Shown here: positions 55,037 through 63,100 of the stretch, piece after piece | How positions within the stretch are numbered: position 1 is the first letter of the stretch | Layout: each line of letters begins with the position of its first letter | Origin: Bin22 sp965207275 | GTDB taxonomy: Bacteria; Chloroflexota; Dehalococcoidia; Lucifugimonadales; UBA3495 | Direction: 5' to 3' | DNA: 64,000 nt | Assembly: GCA_965207275.1 (NCBI GenBank) | Contig: CBDBMH010000002.1 | Coordinates: 1,178,001 to 1,242,000, forward strand | Notes under the pieces: generated by a model | The model's database searches: none | What the model was told of the DNA's origin: nothing | The model's input: only the letters and a program-made list of their open reading frames with translations | Program-made: the position numbers and the translations under genes

Positions 55037-55078
55037 CCCAGTGGCAGGCCGGATTCTGAGGTTAGGATTTAGTTACGC

Positions 55079-55390
55079 ATGGTAACCAGACAGAAAGTAA
55101 GGATCATCCTGAAGTCCTTTGAGCACAAAGTCCTGGACAGTTCCACGGAGCAGATAGTGGAGACGGCGGAAAGGACGGGCGCGCGTATTGCCGGCCCGGT
55201 GCCCCTGCCCACCCACATCCGGCGGTTCTGCGTAATCCGGGGCCCGCACGTGGACAAGGACTCTCGGGAACACTTCGAAATCCGGACCCATAAGCGGCTC
55301 ATAGATATCCTTGAGCCCACGTCAAAGACTATCGATTCGCTCACCCGGCTGAATTTGCCGGCGGGCGTAGATATATCCATCAAGCTGTAA
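55079..55390 (+). CDS. rpsJ: 30S ribosomal protein S10
   Basis: The 103-residue protein has KVRIILKSFEHKVLDSS, GPVPLPTHIRRFCVIRGPHVDKDSREHFE (core GPVPLPT) and LPAGVDISIKL. It acts in the 30S head and in antitermination with NusB. Its last codons are triplicated in tandem just past the stop (55382-55426). Confidence 0.98.
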   Translation: MVTRQKVRIILKSFEHKVLDSSTEQIVETAERTGARIAGPVPLPTHIRRFCVIRGPHVDKDSREHFEIRTHKRLIDILEPTSKTIDSLTRLNLPAGVDISIKL

Positions 55391-55426
55391 TTGCGCAAGC
55401 TGTAAGTGCGCAAGCTGTAGTTGCGG
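55382..55426 (+). repeat. Three tandem 15-bp repeats at the end of rpsJ
   Basis: AAGCTGTAATTGCGC, AAGCTGTAAGTGCGC and AAGCTGTAGTTGCGG are adjacent. The unit is five codons, so the Lys-Leu-stop end of rpsJ is repeated in frame three times. Confidence 0.9.
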
Positions 55427-55463
55427 GCAATACCGCGAACAGGAAGCGAAACAGGAGTTGGCA

Positions 55464-56102
55464 ATGCTCCGCGGGTACCTAGGCAAAAAAATAGGAATGA
55501 GCCGCATCTTCAGGGAAGACGGGCGAGTGGTTCCGGTGACTATGATCCAGGCGGGCCCTTGCTCCGTTACCCAGATCAAGACCAGCGAGAGCGACGGCTA
55601 CGAAGCTGTCCAGCTGGGTTTCGATCCGGCCAAGAAACTCAACAAGCCCGAATCAGGACACCTGAAGGGTGGGCCAGCGGTGCGTCATCTACGGGAAGTC
55701 AAGGCCGATGACGTTGGGGAATTTGAACTGGGTCAGCAGATCAGCGTGGACATATTTGAACCCGGCGAACTGGTGGACGTGATTGGAAAATCCAAGGGCC
55801 GGGGTTTTGCCGGGGTTATGAAGCGGCACGGGTTCGGTGGCGGCCCCAGGACGCACGGCCAGTCGGACCGGGCGCGGGCCCCGGGTTCTATCGGTGGCGG
55901 CACCACCCCCGGGCGGGTATTCAAGGGCCTGAAGATGGCCGGCCACATGGGAAACAGCCGAGTTACGGTGAAGAACCTGGAAGTGATCCAGGTTGACCCG
56001 GAGCGGAACCTGCTACTCCTGAAGGGCGGAGTTCCGGGCGCGCCCAACGGATTGCTGATGATTCGCAGGACGGGCAAGCGGGCGTCCGGCTACGGCCAGT
56101 AA
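55464..56102 (+). CDS. rplC: 50S ribosomal protein L3
   Basis: The 212-residue protein MLRGYLGKKIGMSRIF... contains GKSKGRGFAGVMKRHGFGG, THGQSDRARAPGSIGGGTTPGRVFKG in part, and MAGHMGNSRVTVKNLEV. ATG 55464 fits CAGGAG six bases upstream; TTG 55458 is too close. It organises the 3' end of 23S rRNA. Confidence 0.97.
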   Translation: MLRGYLGKKIGMSRIFREDGRVVPVTMIQAGPCSVTQIKTSESDGYEAVQLGFDPAKKLNKPESGHLKGGPAVRHLREVKADDVGEFELGQQISVDIFEPGELVDVIGKSKGRGFAGVMKRHGFGGGPRTHGQSDRARAPGSIGGGTTPGRVFKGLKMAGHMGNSRVTVKNLEVIQVDPERNLLLLKGGVPGAPNGLLMIRRTGKRASGYGQ

Positions 56103-56134
56103 TCTCGCAGGTTATAAGACTTAAGGAATTGGAA

Positions 56135-56812
56135 ATGGAAATCTCCGTTGTCAATCAAAGAGGCCAGGCTGCCGGAACCATTGAAGTAGATGACTCGATT
56201 TTCGACGTGCCCATGAACCATGCCCTGGTGCACCAGTTGGTGGTTTCCTACCAGGCGAACAAGCGGCAGGGCACTCACGACACGAAGACCAGGGGCGAGG
56301 TGTCGGGCGGCGGCCGGAAGCCCTGGATTCAGAAGCACACGGGTCGCGCCCGCCAGGGCAGTATCCGGTCTCCTCAGTGGCGGCACGGCGGTATCGTCTT
56401 TGGTCCCCATCCCCGGGATTACCGGCAGGACATGCCAAAACGTATGCGACGGTTGGCGCTGAAGTGCGCCATTTCGGAGAAGATCAGACAGGGCACCCTG
56501 CTTTGCGTGGACAGCCTGGACACCCTGGACGGCAAGACCAGGTCCATGGTAGCCCTGCTGGGCACGCTGGGCATTTCCAGTTCGGTGCTGGTAGTAACTG
56601 AAGAGTCGGACACCAACGTGGTCCGGGCCGGGCATAATCTCAAGCAGGTATGGACCCTTCCCGTGAACCAGTTGAACGCTCACGAATTACTGCGACGCAG
56701 CACGGTGGTGATCACTCGGGATGCGCTCAAGAAGGGCGAGGCCCTTTGGTCCTCCAGCCCTGACCGGCGTCCCTCGGCAGTTCGCGCCGCCAATGGTGAT
56801 GAGGAGGCCTAA
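56135..56812 (+). CDS. rplD: 50S ribosomal protein L4
   Basis: The 225-residue protein has LVHQLVVSYQANKRQGTHDTKTRGEVSGGGRKP (core GTHDTKTRGEVSGG), KHTGRARQGSIRSPQW and an exit-tunnel loop of the L4/L1e family. The C-terminal helix pattern is normal with a short charged tail (SAVRAANGDEEA). ATG 56135 has AAGGA seven bases upstream. It directly abuts rplW. Confidence 0.97.
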   Translation: MEISVVNQRGQAAGTIEVDDSIFDVPMNHALVHQLVVSYQANKRQGTHDTKTRGEVSGGGRKPWIQKHTGRARQGSIRSPQWRHGGIVFGPHPRDYRQDMPKRMRRLALKCAISEKIRQGTLLCVDSLDTLDGKTRSMVALLGTLGISSSVLVVTEESDTNVVRAGHNLKQVWTLPVNQLNAHELLRRSTVVITRDALKKGEALWSSSPDRRPSAVRAANGDEEA

Positions 56813-57097
56813 ATGAACATCTACCAGGTTTTGTTGAAGCCTACCATCACTGAGAAGAGTACCCTGTTGCAGGAATCGGGGCGCTATACATTCGAGGTTG
56901 CCCTTGATGCCAACAAGGGCCTGGTCAAGGAAGCAGTCGAAAGGAATTTCAACGTCACGGTTACCGACGTTAACATCACCATGCTTCGGGGAAAGCGAAA
57001 GCGGTACGGGCCAAGGTTCAAGAAGAGGCCCGATACCAAGAAGGCCGTGGTAACCCTGCAGCCCGGCGACCGGATCAACCTGATCGAAGGGCTGTAG
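56813..57097 (+). CDS. rplW: 50S ribosomal protein L23
   Basis: The 94-residue protein MNIYQVLLKPTITEKSTLL has YTFEVALDANKGLVKEAVE and RGKRKRYGPRFKKRPDTKKAVVTL. L23 sits at the tunnel exit and docks SRP and trigger factor. Its ATG immediately follows the rplD stop. Confidence 0.97.
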   Translation: MNIYQVLLKPTITEKSTLLQESGRYTFEVALDANKGLVKEAVERNFNVTVTDVNITMLRGKRKRYGPRFKKRPDTKKAVVTLQPGDRINLIEGL

Positions 57098-57129
57098 GAA
57101 GCAGCAAACCAAGGGCAAAGGTAATTGTC

Positions 57130-57960
57130 ATGCCACTGAAGAACCTTAAGCCAATAACGCCAGGGACGCGTAATGCGGTCAGGCCGTCTTTTGAGGAGAT
57201 TACCCGGCGCAAGCCGGAGAAGTCGCTGCTGACGCCTCTGGCCAAGCACGCCGGCCGCAACAACCGGGGTCGCATCACGACTCGGGCCAGGGGCGGTGGA
57301 AGCCGGCGCATGTACCGGGTGGTAGATTTCAAGCGGCGCAAGGACGGGGTACCGGGCCGGGTGGTCTCCATCGAGTACGACCCGAACCGCACGACTCGTA
57401 TTGCCCTGATTTACTACGCCGACGGCGAAAAGAGCTACATTCTGGCCCCTCTCGGCCTGGAGGTGAACAGCTGGGTAGAGTCCGGCCCCAGCGCCGAGAT
57501 CAACCCCGGCAACTGCCTCCCGTTGCGGAACATTCCCACCGGTACGGTGGTCCACAACCTGGAGATGACCCCAGGGCGGGGCGGCCAACTGGTCCGCAGC
57601 GCCGGCGTGGGCGCGCAGGTTTTGTCCCGGGAGGGCGATTATGTATTGATCCGATTGCCTTCCGGCGAAATGCGGCGAGTGCTGCTGAACTGCCGGGCGA
57701 CGGTGGGGCAGCTTTCCAATCCGGACCATAAGAACGAGAGCCTGGGCAAGGCCGGGGCCAAGCGGCACCTGGGCCGGCGCCCCAAGGTAAGGGGCGTGGC
57801 CAAGAACCCGGTGGACCATCCTCACGGTGGTGGCGAAGGTCGCTCTCCCATTGGCATGCCGGGGCCCAAGACACCCTGGGGGAAGCCTACGCTGGGTTAC
57901 AAGACCCGGCGAAAGAAGAAGACCAGCGGAAAATTCGTAATACGCGGCAGGCGACGGTAA
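57130..57960 (+). CDS. rplB: 50S ribosomal protein L2
   Basis: The 276-residue protein MPLKNLKPITPGTRNAVRPS has NNRGRITTRARGGGSRRMYR, VHNLEMTPGRGGQLVRSAG and the catalytic-site region NPVDHPHGGGEGRSPIG. It is needed for subunit association and the peptidyl transferase centre. Confidence 0.98.
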   Translation: MPLKNLKPITPGTRNAVRPSFEEITRRKPEKSLLTPLAKHAGRNNRGRITTRARGGGSRRMYRVVDFKRRKDGVPGRVVSIEYDPNRTTRIALIYYADGEKSYILAPLGLEVNSWVESGPSAEINPGNCLPLRNIPTGTVVHNLEMTPGRGGQLVRSAGVGAQVLSREGDYVLIRLPSGEMRRVLLNCRATVGQLSNPDHKNESLGKAGAKRHLGRRPKVRGVAKNPVDHPHGGGEGRSPIGMPGPKTPWGKPTLGYKTRRKKKTSGKFVIRGRRR

Positions 57961-57963
57961 TCT

Positions 57964-58248
57964 ATGTCCAGATCTGTTAAGAAGGGGCCCTACGTTCACC
58001 CCAAGCTGATGAAGAAAGTCAACGCGGTGCAGCGGTCGGGCGCGCCGACGGTGATACGCACCTGGTCCCGGGCGTCAATGATCATGCCCGAAATGGTGGG
58101 GCTTACCATGGGCGTTCACGACGGCCGGCGTCATATTCCCGTCTTTGTTACGGAGAACATGGTGGGCCATCGGCTGGGCGAATTCGCTCCCACCCGCACC
58201 TACCGGGGCCACGTTTCCCGGTCGGAGCGCACCAGTCGGGTGAGGTGA
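57964..58248 (+). CDS. rpsS: 30S ribosomal protein S19
   Basis: The 94-residue protein MSRSVKKGPYVHPKLMKKV has TWSRASMIMPEMVGLTMGVHDGRRHIPVFVTENMVGH (core VHDGRRHIPV) and GEFAPTRTYRGH. It starts three bases after the rplB stop. Confidence 0.98.
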   Translation: MSRSVKKGPYVHPKLMKKVNAVQRSGAPTVIRTWSRASMIMPEMVGLTMGVHDGRRHIPVFVTENMVGHRLGEFAPTRTYRGHVSRSERTSRVR

Positions 58249-58252
58249 AGCT

Positions 58253-58600
58253 ATGCCGCCGGTTAAAGCAGTCGCAAAGCAGATCGGGGCTTCCCAGAAG
58301 CGTTTGAAGCCCATCCTGGACCTGGTCCGCGGACGGGATGTGGATGAAGCGCTGGATACATTGAGCCTGTTGTCTTCTCCGTGGGCCAGGACGGTGTACA
58401 AAGTGGTGGCTTCGGCCGCCGCCAACGCGGAAAACAATATGTTCATGGAACGAGACAACCTGAAGATTGTGCGCATTACCGCCGATCCGGCCCGTTCCAT
58501 CAAGCGGTTCCGGCCCAGGGCGCGGGGGCGCATTGGCCGGATTACCAAGCGTTCCAGTCACATCACCGTCGTTGTCGACGAAATTGAGCAGGAGGCCTAG
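58253..58600 (+). CDS. rplV: 50S ribosomal protein L22
   Basis: The 115-residue protein has AKQIGASQKRLKPILDLVRGRDVDEAL, NAENNMFMERDNLKI and RFRPRARGRIGRITKRSSHITVVV (core RPRARGRIGRI), the tunnel-lining hairpin. It starts four bases after rpsS. Confidence 0.97.
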   Translation: MPPVKAVAKQIGASQKRLKPILDLVRGRDVDEALDTLSLLSSPWARTVYKVVASAAANAENNMFMERDNLKIVRITADPARSIKRFRPRARGRIGRITKRSSHITVVVDEIEQEA

Positions 58601-58603
58601 TGT

Positions 58604-59386
58604 ATGGGCCACAAGACGCATCCATACGGATTTCGGCTGGGCATAATCAAGGACTGGAAGACTCACTGGTACGCCAACAATGCGAGCAATTACCGTAACC
58701 TGGTCCTGGAAGACCTGAAGCTCCGGAATACCGTTCACGGGGAATACCGGGGTTTTTCCGACGCCGGCATATCCAAGGTGGAGATTGACCGGGGCGCCCA
58801 GGATACGGTGATCAATATCCATTCCGCCCGCCCCGGCATCCTTATCGGCAGGGACGGGGAACGGGTTAAGAATTTGCGGAGCAAGCTGGAGGCAATAACC
58901 CGCCGGCGGGTCCAGCTGAACATCGTCGAGATAGAACAGCCGGAACTGGACCCCTTCCTGGTGGGCCGGAACATTGCAGACCAGTTGCAGCGCCGGGTGG
59001 CCTACCGCCGGGCCATGCGCCAGGCGGCCCAGCGGGCCATGCAGGCCGGCGCCCAGGGAATAAAGATCATTGCCAAGGGCCGCATTTCCGGCGCGGAGAT
59101 TGCCCGGACTGAGAAACTGATGATGGGCCAGGTGCCCCTGCATACGCTGCGGGCGGACATTGACTACGCGCTGGCCGAAGCAGCCACCGCCATGGGGCGC
59201 ATCGGGATCAAGGTCTGGATTTACAAGGGTGAAATCCTGCCGCCGGCCCCGGAAATAGTTGAAGAACTGGAGACCATTGAAGTCCGGGTCGAATCGGGAC
59301 CCGACGATGAAGACTTGACCGAAGCCATTGCCGACGACGTGATCGACGGAGTGGCCACCAGGGGGGCTTTCGATGTTGCAACCTAA
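58604..59386 (+). CDS. rpsC: 30S ribosomal protein S3
   Basis: The 260-residue protein MGHKTHPYGFRLGIIKDWK has the KH domain (ARPGILIGRDGERVKNLRS), RRAMRQAAQRAMQAGAQGIKI and GRISGAEIARTEKLMMGQVPLHTLRADIDYA. A C-terminal acidic extension of about 40 residues is present. It overlaps rplP by 14 bases. Confidence 0.98.
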   Translation: MGHKTHPYGFRLGIIKDWKTHWYANNASNYRNLVLEDLKLRNTVHGEYRGFSDAGISKVEIDRGAQDTVINIHSARPGILIGRDGERVKNLRSKLEAITRRRVQLNIVEIEQPELDPFLVGRNIADQLQRRVAYRRAMRQAAQRAMQAGAQGIKIIAKGRISGAEIARTEKLMMGQVPLHTLRADIDYALAEAATAMGRIGIKVWIYKGEILPPAPEIVEELETIEVRVESGPDDEDLTEAIADDVIDGVATRGAFDVAT

Positions 59387-59807
59387 ACGGACCAAGTACA
59401 GGAAAATGGGCCGGGGCCGTCGCAAGGGCATGGCCACCACCGGCAACAGCGTGCACTTCGGAGAGTATGGCTTGAAGGCCATGGGCGCCGAGTGGATTAC
59501 GGCGCGCCAGATCGAGTCGGCCCGTGTTGCCATTACCCGCTATTTGCAGAGGGGCGGCCAGGTATGGATTCGGGTCTTCCCGGACAAGCCCGTCAGCAAG
59601 AAGCCGGCCGAGGTCCGCATGGGTGGGGGCAAGGCCGCCAACGACCATTGGGTGGCCGTGGTGAAGCCCGGGCGCATCCTGTTTGAGGTGGGCGGCGTCC
59701 CGGGGCCCCAGGCGGTGGAAGCCCTTCGGCTGGCGTCCCACAAGCTGCCCATTCCCACCAAGACGGTCCAGCGGGACCAGGTGGCTGCCAGCCTGGGCAG
59801 CAGTTAG
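59373..59807 (+). CDS. rplP: 50S ribosomal protein L16
   Basis: The 144-residue protein MLQPKRTKYRKMGRGRRKGM has EYGLKAMGAEWITARQIESARVAITRYLQRGG and RVFPDKPVSKKPAEVRMGGGKAA (core KPAEVRMGGGK). It begins inside the rpsC 3' end (14-base overlap), implying coupled translation. Confidence 0.98.
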   Translation: MLQPKRTKYRKMGRGRRKGMATTGNSVHFGEYGLKAMGAEWITARQIESARVAITRYLQRGGQVWIRVFPDKPVSKKPAEVRMGGGKAANDHWVAVVKPGRILFEVGGVPGPQAVEALRLASHKLPIPTKTVQRDQVAASLGSS

Positions 59808-59828
59808 TTATAGGGGACTGCCGAAGTA

Positions 59829-60026
59829 ATGGAAATTAACGAAATTCGTTCCCTGACCAATGATCAACTGGCCGAGGAGTTAAGCAAGACTTACCGGGAG
59901 TTGATGAACCTGCGTTTCAGGGCGGCCACCAATCAGCTGGTAGATACCAACCAGCCCCGGAAGACGAAGAAAGATATCGCCCGCCTGCACACGGTCATGC
60001 GAGAGCGCAACATTACGGTGAATTAA
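59829..60026 (+). CDS. rpmC: 50S ribosomal protein L29
   Basis: The 65-residue protein MEINEIRSLTNDQLAEELSKTYRELMNLRF... with NQPRKTKKDIARLHTVMRER is a typical L29 helical hairpin, near the tunnel exit. It is placed in the canonical position between rplP and rpsQ. Confidence 0.96.
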   Translation: MEINEIRSLTNDQLAEELSKTYRELMNLRFRAATNQLVDTNQPRKTKKDIARLHTVMRERNITVN

Positions 60027-60028
60027 AT

Positions 60029-60409
60029 ATGTCAAAGGAAATGCGAAAGGTTCGCACGGGTCATGTAGTCCGCACCAGCATGGATCGTACGGCAGTGGTG
60101 GAGACGGTCTGGAAGCAGCGGCACCGCATCTACCGGAAGCAGATGAGAAGGGTGACCCGGTTCTACGTTCACGACCCCCTGAGCCAGTGCCAGGTGGGCG
60201 ACACGGTACGCATCCAAGAGACCCGTCCCATTTCCAAGACCAAGCACTGGCGCCTGCTGGAGATTTTGCAGCGGCGGCAGGTGGCGGACGTTCAGCCGAT
60301 AGAGCTGGAATCCAACCTGGACGCGGAAATCGCCGGCGAGACCGAAGATGAAGCGCCGGTGGCCGAAGCTGGCGCCGACACCGGGGAAGAAGAGGACTCC
60401 GAAGAATGA
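60029..60409 (+). CDS. rpsQ: 30S ribosomal protein S17 with acidic C-terminal extension
   Basis: The 126-residue protein has an S17 core of about 85 residues (GHVVRTSMDRTAVVETVWKQRHRIYRKQMRRVTRFYVHDP in parts, then CQVGDTVRIQETRPISKTKHWRL). A further 40 residues or so follow, rich in Glu, Asp and Ala (AGETEDEAPVAEAGADTGEEEDSEE region). Typical S17 stops near residue 85-90. It overlaps rplN by ATGA. Confidence 0.96.
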   Translation: MSKEMRKVRTGHVVRTSMDRTAVVETVWKQRHRIYRKQMRRVTRFYVHDPLSQCQVGDTVRIQETRPISKTKHWRLLEILQRRQVADVQPIELESNLDAEIAGETEDEAPVAEAGADTGEEEDSEE

Positions 60410-60774
60410 TTCAGACATACACTCGCCTGAACGTGGCCGACAACAGCGGCGCGAAACTGATCAGGCTGATAAATATCCCCGGGGCCAGCAAGCGCAAGTA
60501 TGCCAAGGTGGGCGACGTCATCGTTTGCACGGTCAGGGAGGCCGTCCCCAACTCACCGGTGCGGAAGGGAACGGTGGTGAAAGCCGTGGTGGTCCGCCAG
60601 GCCCAGGGTCTGCTGCGTCCTGACGGCACCTACATCAAGTTCGACGACAATGCCGCGGTAATTATCAACGACAACCTGATGCCCCGTGGAACCCGGATAT
60701 TTGGCCCGGTGGCCAGAGAACTGCGGGACAGGGGTTTCATGCGCATAGTGTCCCTGGCGCCGGAGGTGGTCTGA
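60406..60774 (+). CDS. rplN: 50S ribosomal protein L14
   Basis: The 122-residue protein MIQTYTRLNVADNSGAKL has GASKRKYAKVGDVIVCTVREAVPN, FDDNAAVIINDNLMPRGTRIFGPVARELR and MRIVSLAPEVV. Its stop overlaps the rplX start (TGATG). Confidence 0.98.
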   Translation: MIQTYTRLNVADNSGAKLIRLINIPGASKRKYAKVGDVIVCTVREAVPNSPVRKGTVVKAVVVRQAQGLLRPDGTYIKFDDNAAVIINDNLMPRGTRIFGPVARELRDRGFMRIVSLAPEVV

Positions 60775-61094
60775 TGAATATAAGGGCCGGTGACGAGGTT
60801 CGCGTAATCGCAGGCAAGGAGAAAGGAAAGACCGGCCGCGTTGAACGCAGCCTCATTTCCCAGAATCGGGTTGTGGTGGACGGAGTGAATATCATTACCC
60901 GCCACATCAAGCCCCGGCCCGGGCTGCGGCAGGCCGGACGCATCCAGGTGGAGGCGCCGATTCACGTTTCCAACGTAATGCTGATTTGCAACAAATGCGG
61001 CGAGGCCATCAGGCCAATCAAGGTCATGCTGGAAACGGGCCAGCGGGTACGCGGTTGCCCCAAGTGCAAGGAAGTGTTAGATGACTCTCGATAA
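60774..61094 (+). CDS. rplX: 50S ribosomal protein L24 with zinc-ribbon cysteines
   Basis: The 106-residue protein has the KOW motif (IRAGDEVRVIAGKEKGKTGRVERSL) and a C-terminal CNKCGEAIRPIKVMLETG ... GCPKCKEVL, two CxxC pairs that could bind zinc, absent from E. coli L24 but present in several phyla. It initiates 50S assembly. It overlaps rplE by 14 bases. Confidence 0.96.
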   Translation: MNIRAGDEVRVIAGKEKGKTGRVERSLISQNRVVVDGVNIITRHIKPRPGLRQAGRIQVEAPIHVSNVMLICNKCGEAIRPIKVMLETGQRVRGCPKCKEVLDDSR

Positions 61095-61803
61095 CGAACA
61101 GGAACAATCGCAGACAGAGGCGCAGACAGAGGCGCAGACAGAGGAAGGAACCGAGGAGACCCAGCAGGCCCCCCGGCGGCAGCGTCAGTCCCGGGGCCGG
61201 CGGGGCGGCGGGGCGGCTACTGCTGAAGCCGATCCGGCGGCGGTGGCCACAGCGCCTTATCCCCGATTGCGGGATACATATCGGAACGAGATTGTGCCAG
61301 CGATGATGGCGGAGTTCGGGTTTGCCAATTCCATGCGGGTCCCCCGCATCCAGAAGATAGTGGTGAACATCGGCCTGGGCGAGGCGCTGACCAACGGGCG
61401 GGCCATGGAGGCTGCCACCCGGGACCTGACCACCATTACGGGCCAGAAGCCCATTATCACCCGGGCCAGGAAGTCCATCGCGGGCTTCAAGCTGCGGGCC
61501 GGCAACCCGATAGGTACCTGCGTAACCTTGCGGGGCGCGCGTATGTACCATTTCCTTGACCGGCTCATAAACACGGCCCTGCCCCGTATTCGTGATTTCC
61601 GGGGTATTTCCAGGCGTGGATTCGATGGCCGGGGTAACTTCTCCATCGGCCTTCGCGAACAGATCATCTTTCCGGAGATCGACTACAACCAGATCGACCG
61701 GTTTCGGGGGTTGCAGGTGACCATTATCACCAGCGCCGAGAACGACGCCGAGTCCATCAGGCTTCTGGAAATGTTCGGTATGCCCTTCGTGCGGGAAGGC
61801 TAA
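61081..61803 (+). CDS. rplE: 50S ribosomal protein L5 with N-terminal repeat extension
   Basis: The 240-residue protein has an L5 core starting near residue 59 (YPRLRDTYRNEIVPAMMAEFG) and containing NSMRVPRIQKIVVNIGLGEA, TGQKPIITRARKSIAGFKLR and GNFSIGLREQIIFPEIDYN. Ahead of it lie about 57 extra residues: three QTEA-type repeats from a 12-bp tandem unit (61111-61146), an Arg/Gly-rich patch (RRQRQSRGRRGGG) and an Ala-rich linker. The extension is unusual for this protein. Confidence 0.96.
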   Translation: MTLDNEQEQSQTEAQTEAQTEEGTEETQQAPRRQRQSRGRRGGGAATAEADPAAVATAPYPRLRDTYRNEIVPAMMAEFGFANSMRVPRIQKIVVNIGLGEALTNGRAMEAATRDLTTITGQKPIITRARKSIAGFKLRAGNPIGTCVTLRGARMYHFLDRLINTALPRIRDFRGISRRGFDGRGNFSIGLREQIIFPEIDYNQIDRFRGLQVTIITSAENDAESIRLLEMFGMPFVREG

Positions 61804-61837
61804 CCGCCGACGCTAAACTTTTACCCTAGGAGACACC

Positions 61838-62023
61838 TTGGCAAAGAAGTCGATGGTCCAAAAGTGGATGCGGGAGCCAAAGCATCCCGTGCGCAAATAT
61901 AACCGGTGCCACCGCTGCGGGAGGCCCAGGGCTTATATCAGGTATTTCGGTGTTTGCCGCATCTGCTTCCGGCAGATGGCCCTTACCGGAGAACTGCCTG
62001 GCATCCGCAAGGCCAGTTGGTAG
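61838..62023 (+). CDS. rpsN: 30S ribosomal protein S14, zinc-binding type
   Basis: The 61-residue protein MAKKSMVQKWMREPKHPVRKYNRC has CHRCGRPRAYIRYFGVCRICFR, the C-x2-C ... C-x2-C form of S14 (type Z), and ends GIRKASW. TTG 61838 is the start, with TAGGAG upstream. It contrasts with the zinc-free type used under zinc limitation. Confidence 0.96.
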   Translation: MAKKSMVQKWMREPKHPVRKYNRCHRCGRPRAYIRYFGVCRICFRQMALTGELPGIRKASW

Positions 62024-62079
62024 CGGCGGGCGGGGCCCATTCCCAGCGCTATTGTTTCAATTCAGGAGATTAACGGACT

Positions 62080-62478
62080 ATGCCGGTTACTGACCCAGTC
62101 GCTGACATGCTTACCCGGATTCGCAACGGGATTCACTCGCGCCACGAATCCGTGCTGGTTCCCCACTCAAAACTGAAGGCGTCGGTTGCCACCATCCTAA
62201 AGGAGCAGGGGTATATCCGGGATTTCGACATGCCCCGGGGGCACCAGTTCCCCACCATGCGAATTCACCTGGCCTACCGCACCGGCAGGGAACCGGTCAT
62301 CACCGGGCTGAAGCGCGTAAGCAAGCCGGGCCTACGGGTATATGTGGGCAAGGGCGAGATACCGAGGGTCTATGGAGGTCTGGGCGTCGCCATTATTTCC
62401 ACGTCCCAGGGCGTCATGACCGGAAGGCAGGCCTGGCGACTCGGCATAGGAGGAGAACTGCTCTGTTATGTCTGGTAA
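62080..62478 (+). CDS. rpsH: 30S ribosomal protein S8
   Basis: The 132-residue protein MPVTDPVADMLTRIRNGIHSRHE has VLVPHSKLKASVATILKEQGYI, LKRVSKPGLRVYVGKGEIPRVYGGLG and STSQGVMTGRQAWRLGIGGELLCYVW. It binds 16S rRNA and can repress its own operon. It overlaps the rplF start by 11 bases. Confidence 0.97.
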   Translation: MPVTDPVADMLTRIRNGIHSRHESVLVPHSKLKASVATILKEQGYIRDFDMPRGHQFPTMRIHLAYRTGREPVITGLKRVSKPGLRVYVGKGEIPRVYGGLGVAIISTSQGVMTGRQAWRLGIGGELLCYVW

Positions 62479-63058
62479 CACGCTGGAACGAGAAAATGCG
62501 GAAGGGCGAACCCTTTCCAGGATTGGCCGTAAGCCGATCCCCGTGCCCGACGGTGTAGACGTCGAGATTCAATACGGCGGCGTAACTGTGAAGGGACCTC
62601 GGGGGACGCTTACCCAGAATTACCATCCCGAAGTGAATGTGAAACTGGAGGCTGGCGAGGTCATTGTGGAACGGCTGTCGGAGCGCAAGTTCCATCACTC
62701 CCTGCACGGCCTTACCCGCAGCTTGATTGCAAATGCCATTGTCGGCGTGACCGACGGCTACACCAAGACCCTGGAACTGATGGGAGTTGGTTATCGCGTC
62801 CAGCAGTCCGGAGAGGGGATAGTCCTGAACGTGGGTTACAGCCACCCGGTGGAGATTCAGCCCCGGGAGGGGGTCACCCTGGAGGTGGAAGGCAACAACC
62901 GGGTCCACGTCCGGGGCATAGACAAGCAGAAGGTGGGCGAGCTGGCGGCGCAAATCCGAAAGGTGCGTCCTCCCAACGCCTACAAGGAAAAGGGAATCCG
63001 CTACCAGGGCGAGGTATTGCACTTCAAGCCCGGCAAGGCGGCGGCCCGCAAGGCCTAG
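62468..63058 (+). CDS. rplF: 50S ribosomal protein L6
   Basis: The 196-residue protein has an L6 core beginning SRIGRKPIPVPDGVDVEI, with VTVKGPRGTLTQ, LMGVGYRVQQSG, GYSHPVEIQ and the C-terminal PPNAYKEKGIRYQGEVLHFKPGKAA. ATG 62468 adds about 16 residues before the usual MSRIG start; an internal start near residue 17 (TTG) cannot be excluded. Confidence 0.95.
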   Translation: MSGNTLERENAEGRTLSRIGRKPIPVPDGVDVEIQYGGVTVKGPRGTLTQNYHPEVNVKLEAGEVIVERLSERKFHHSLHGLTRSLIANAIVGVTDGYTKTLELMGVGYRVQQSGEGIVLNVGYSHPVEIQPREGVTLEVEGNNRVHVRGIDKQKVGELAAQIRKVRPPNAYKEKGIRYQGEVLHFKPGKAAARKA

Positions 63059-63100
63059 CGACAGAGGTATTCAGTTTCCAGTCGGAGTTGTTTGCAACAG

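Noticed and set aside
58148..59533. 461-codon open frame on the minus strand
   Set aside because: Crosses five ribosomal protein genes in antisense; no domain pattern.
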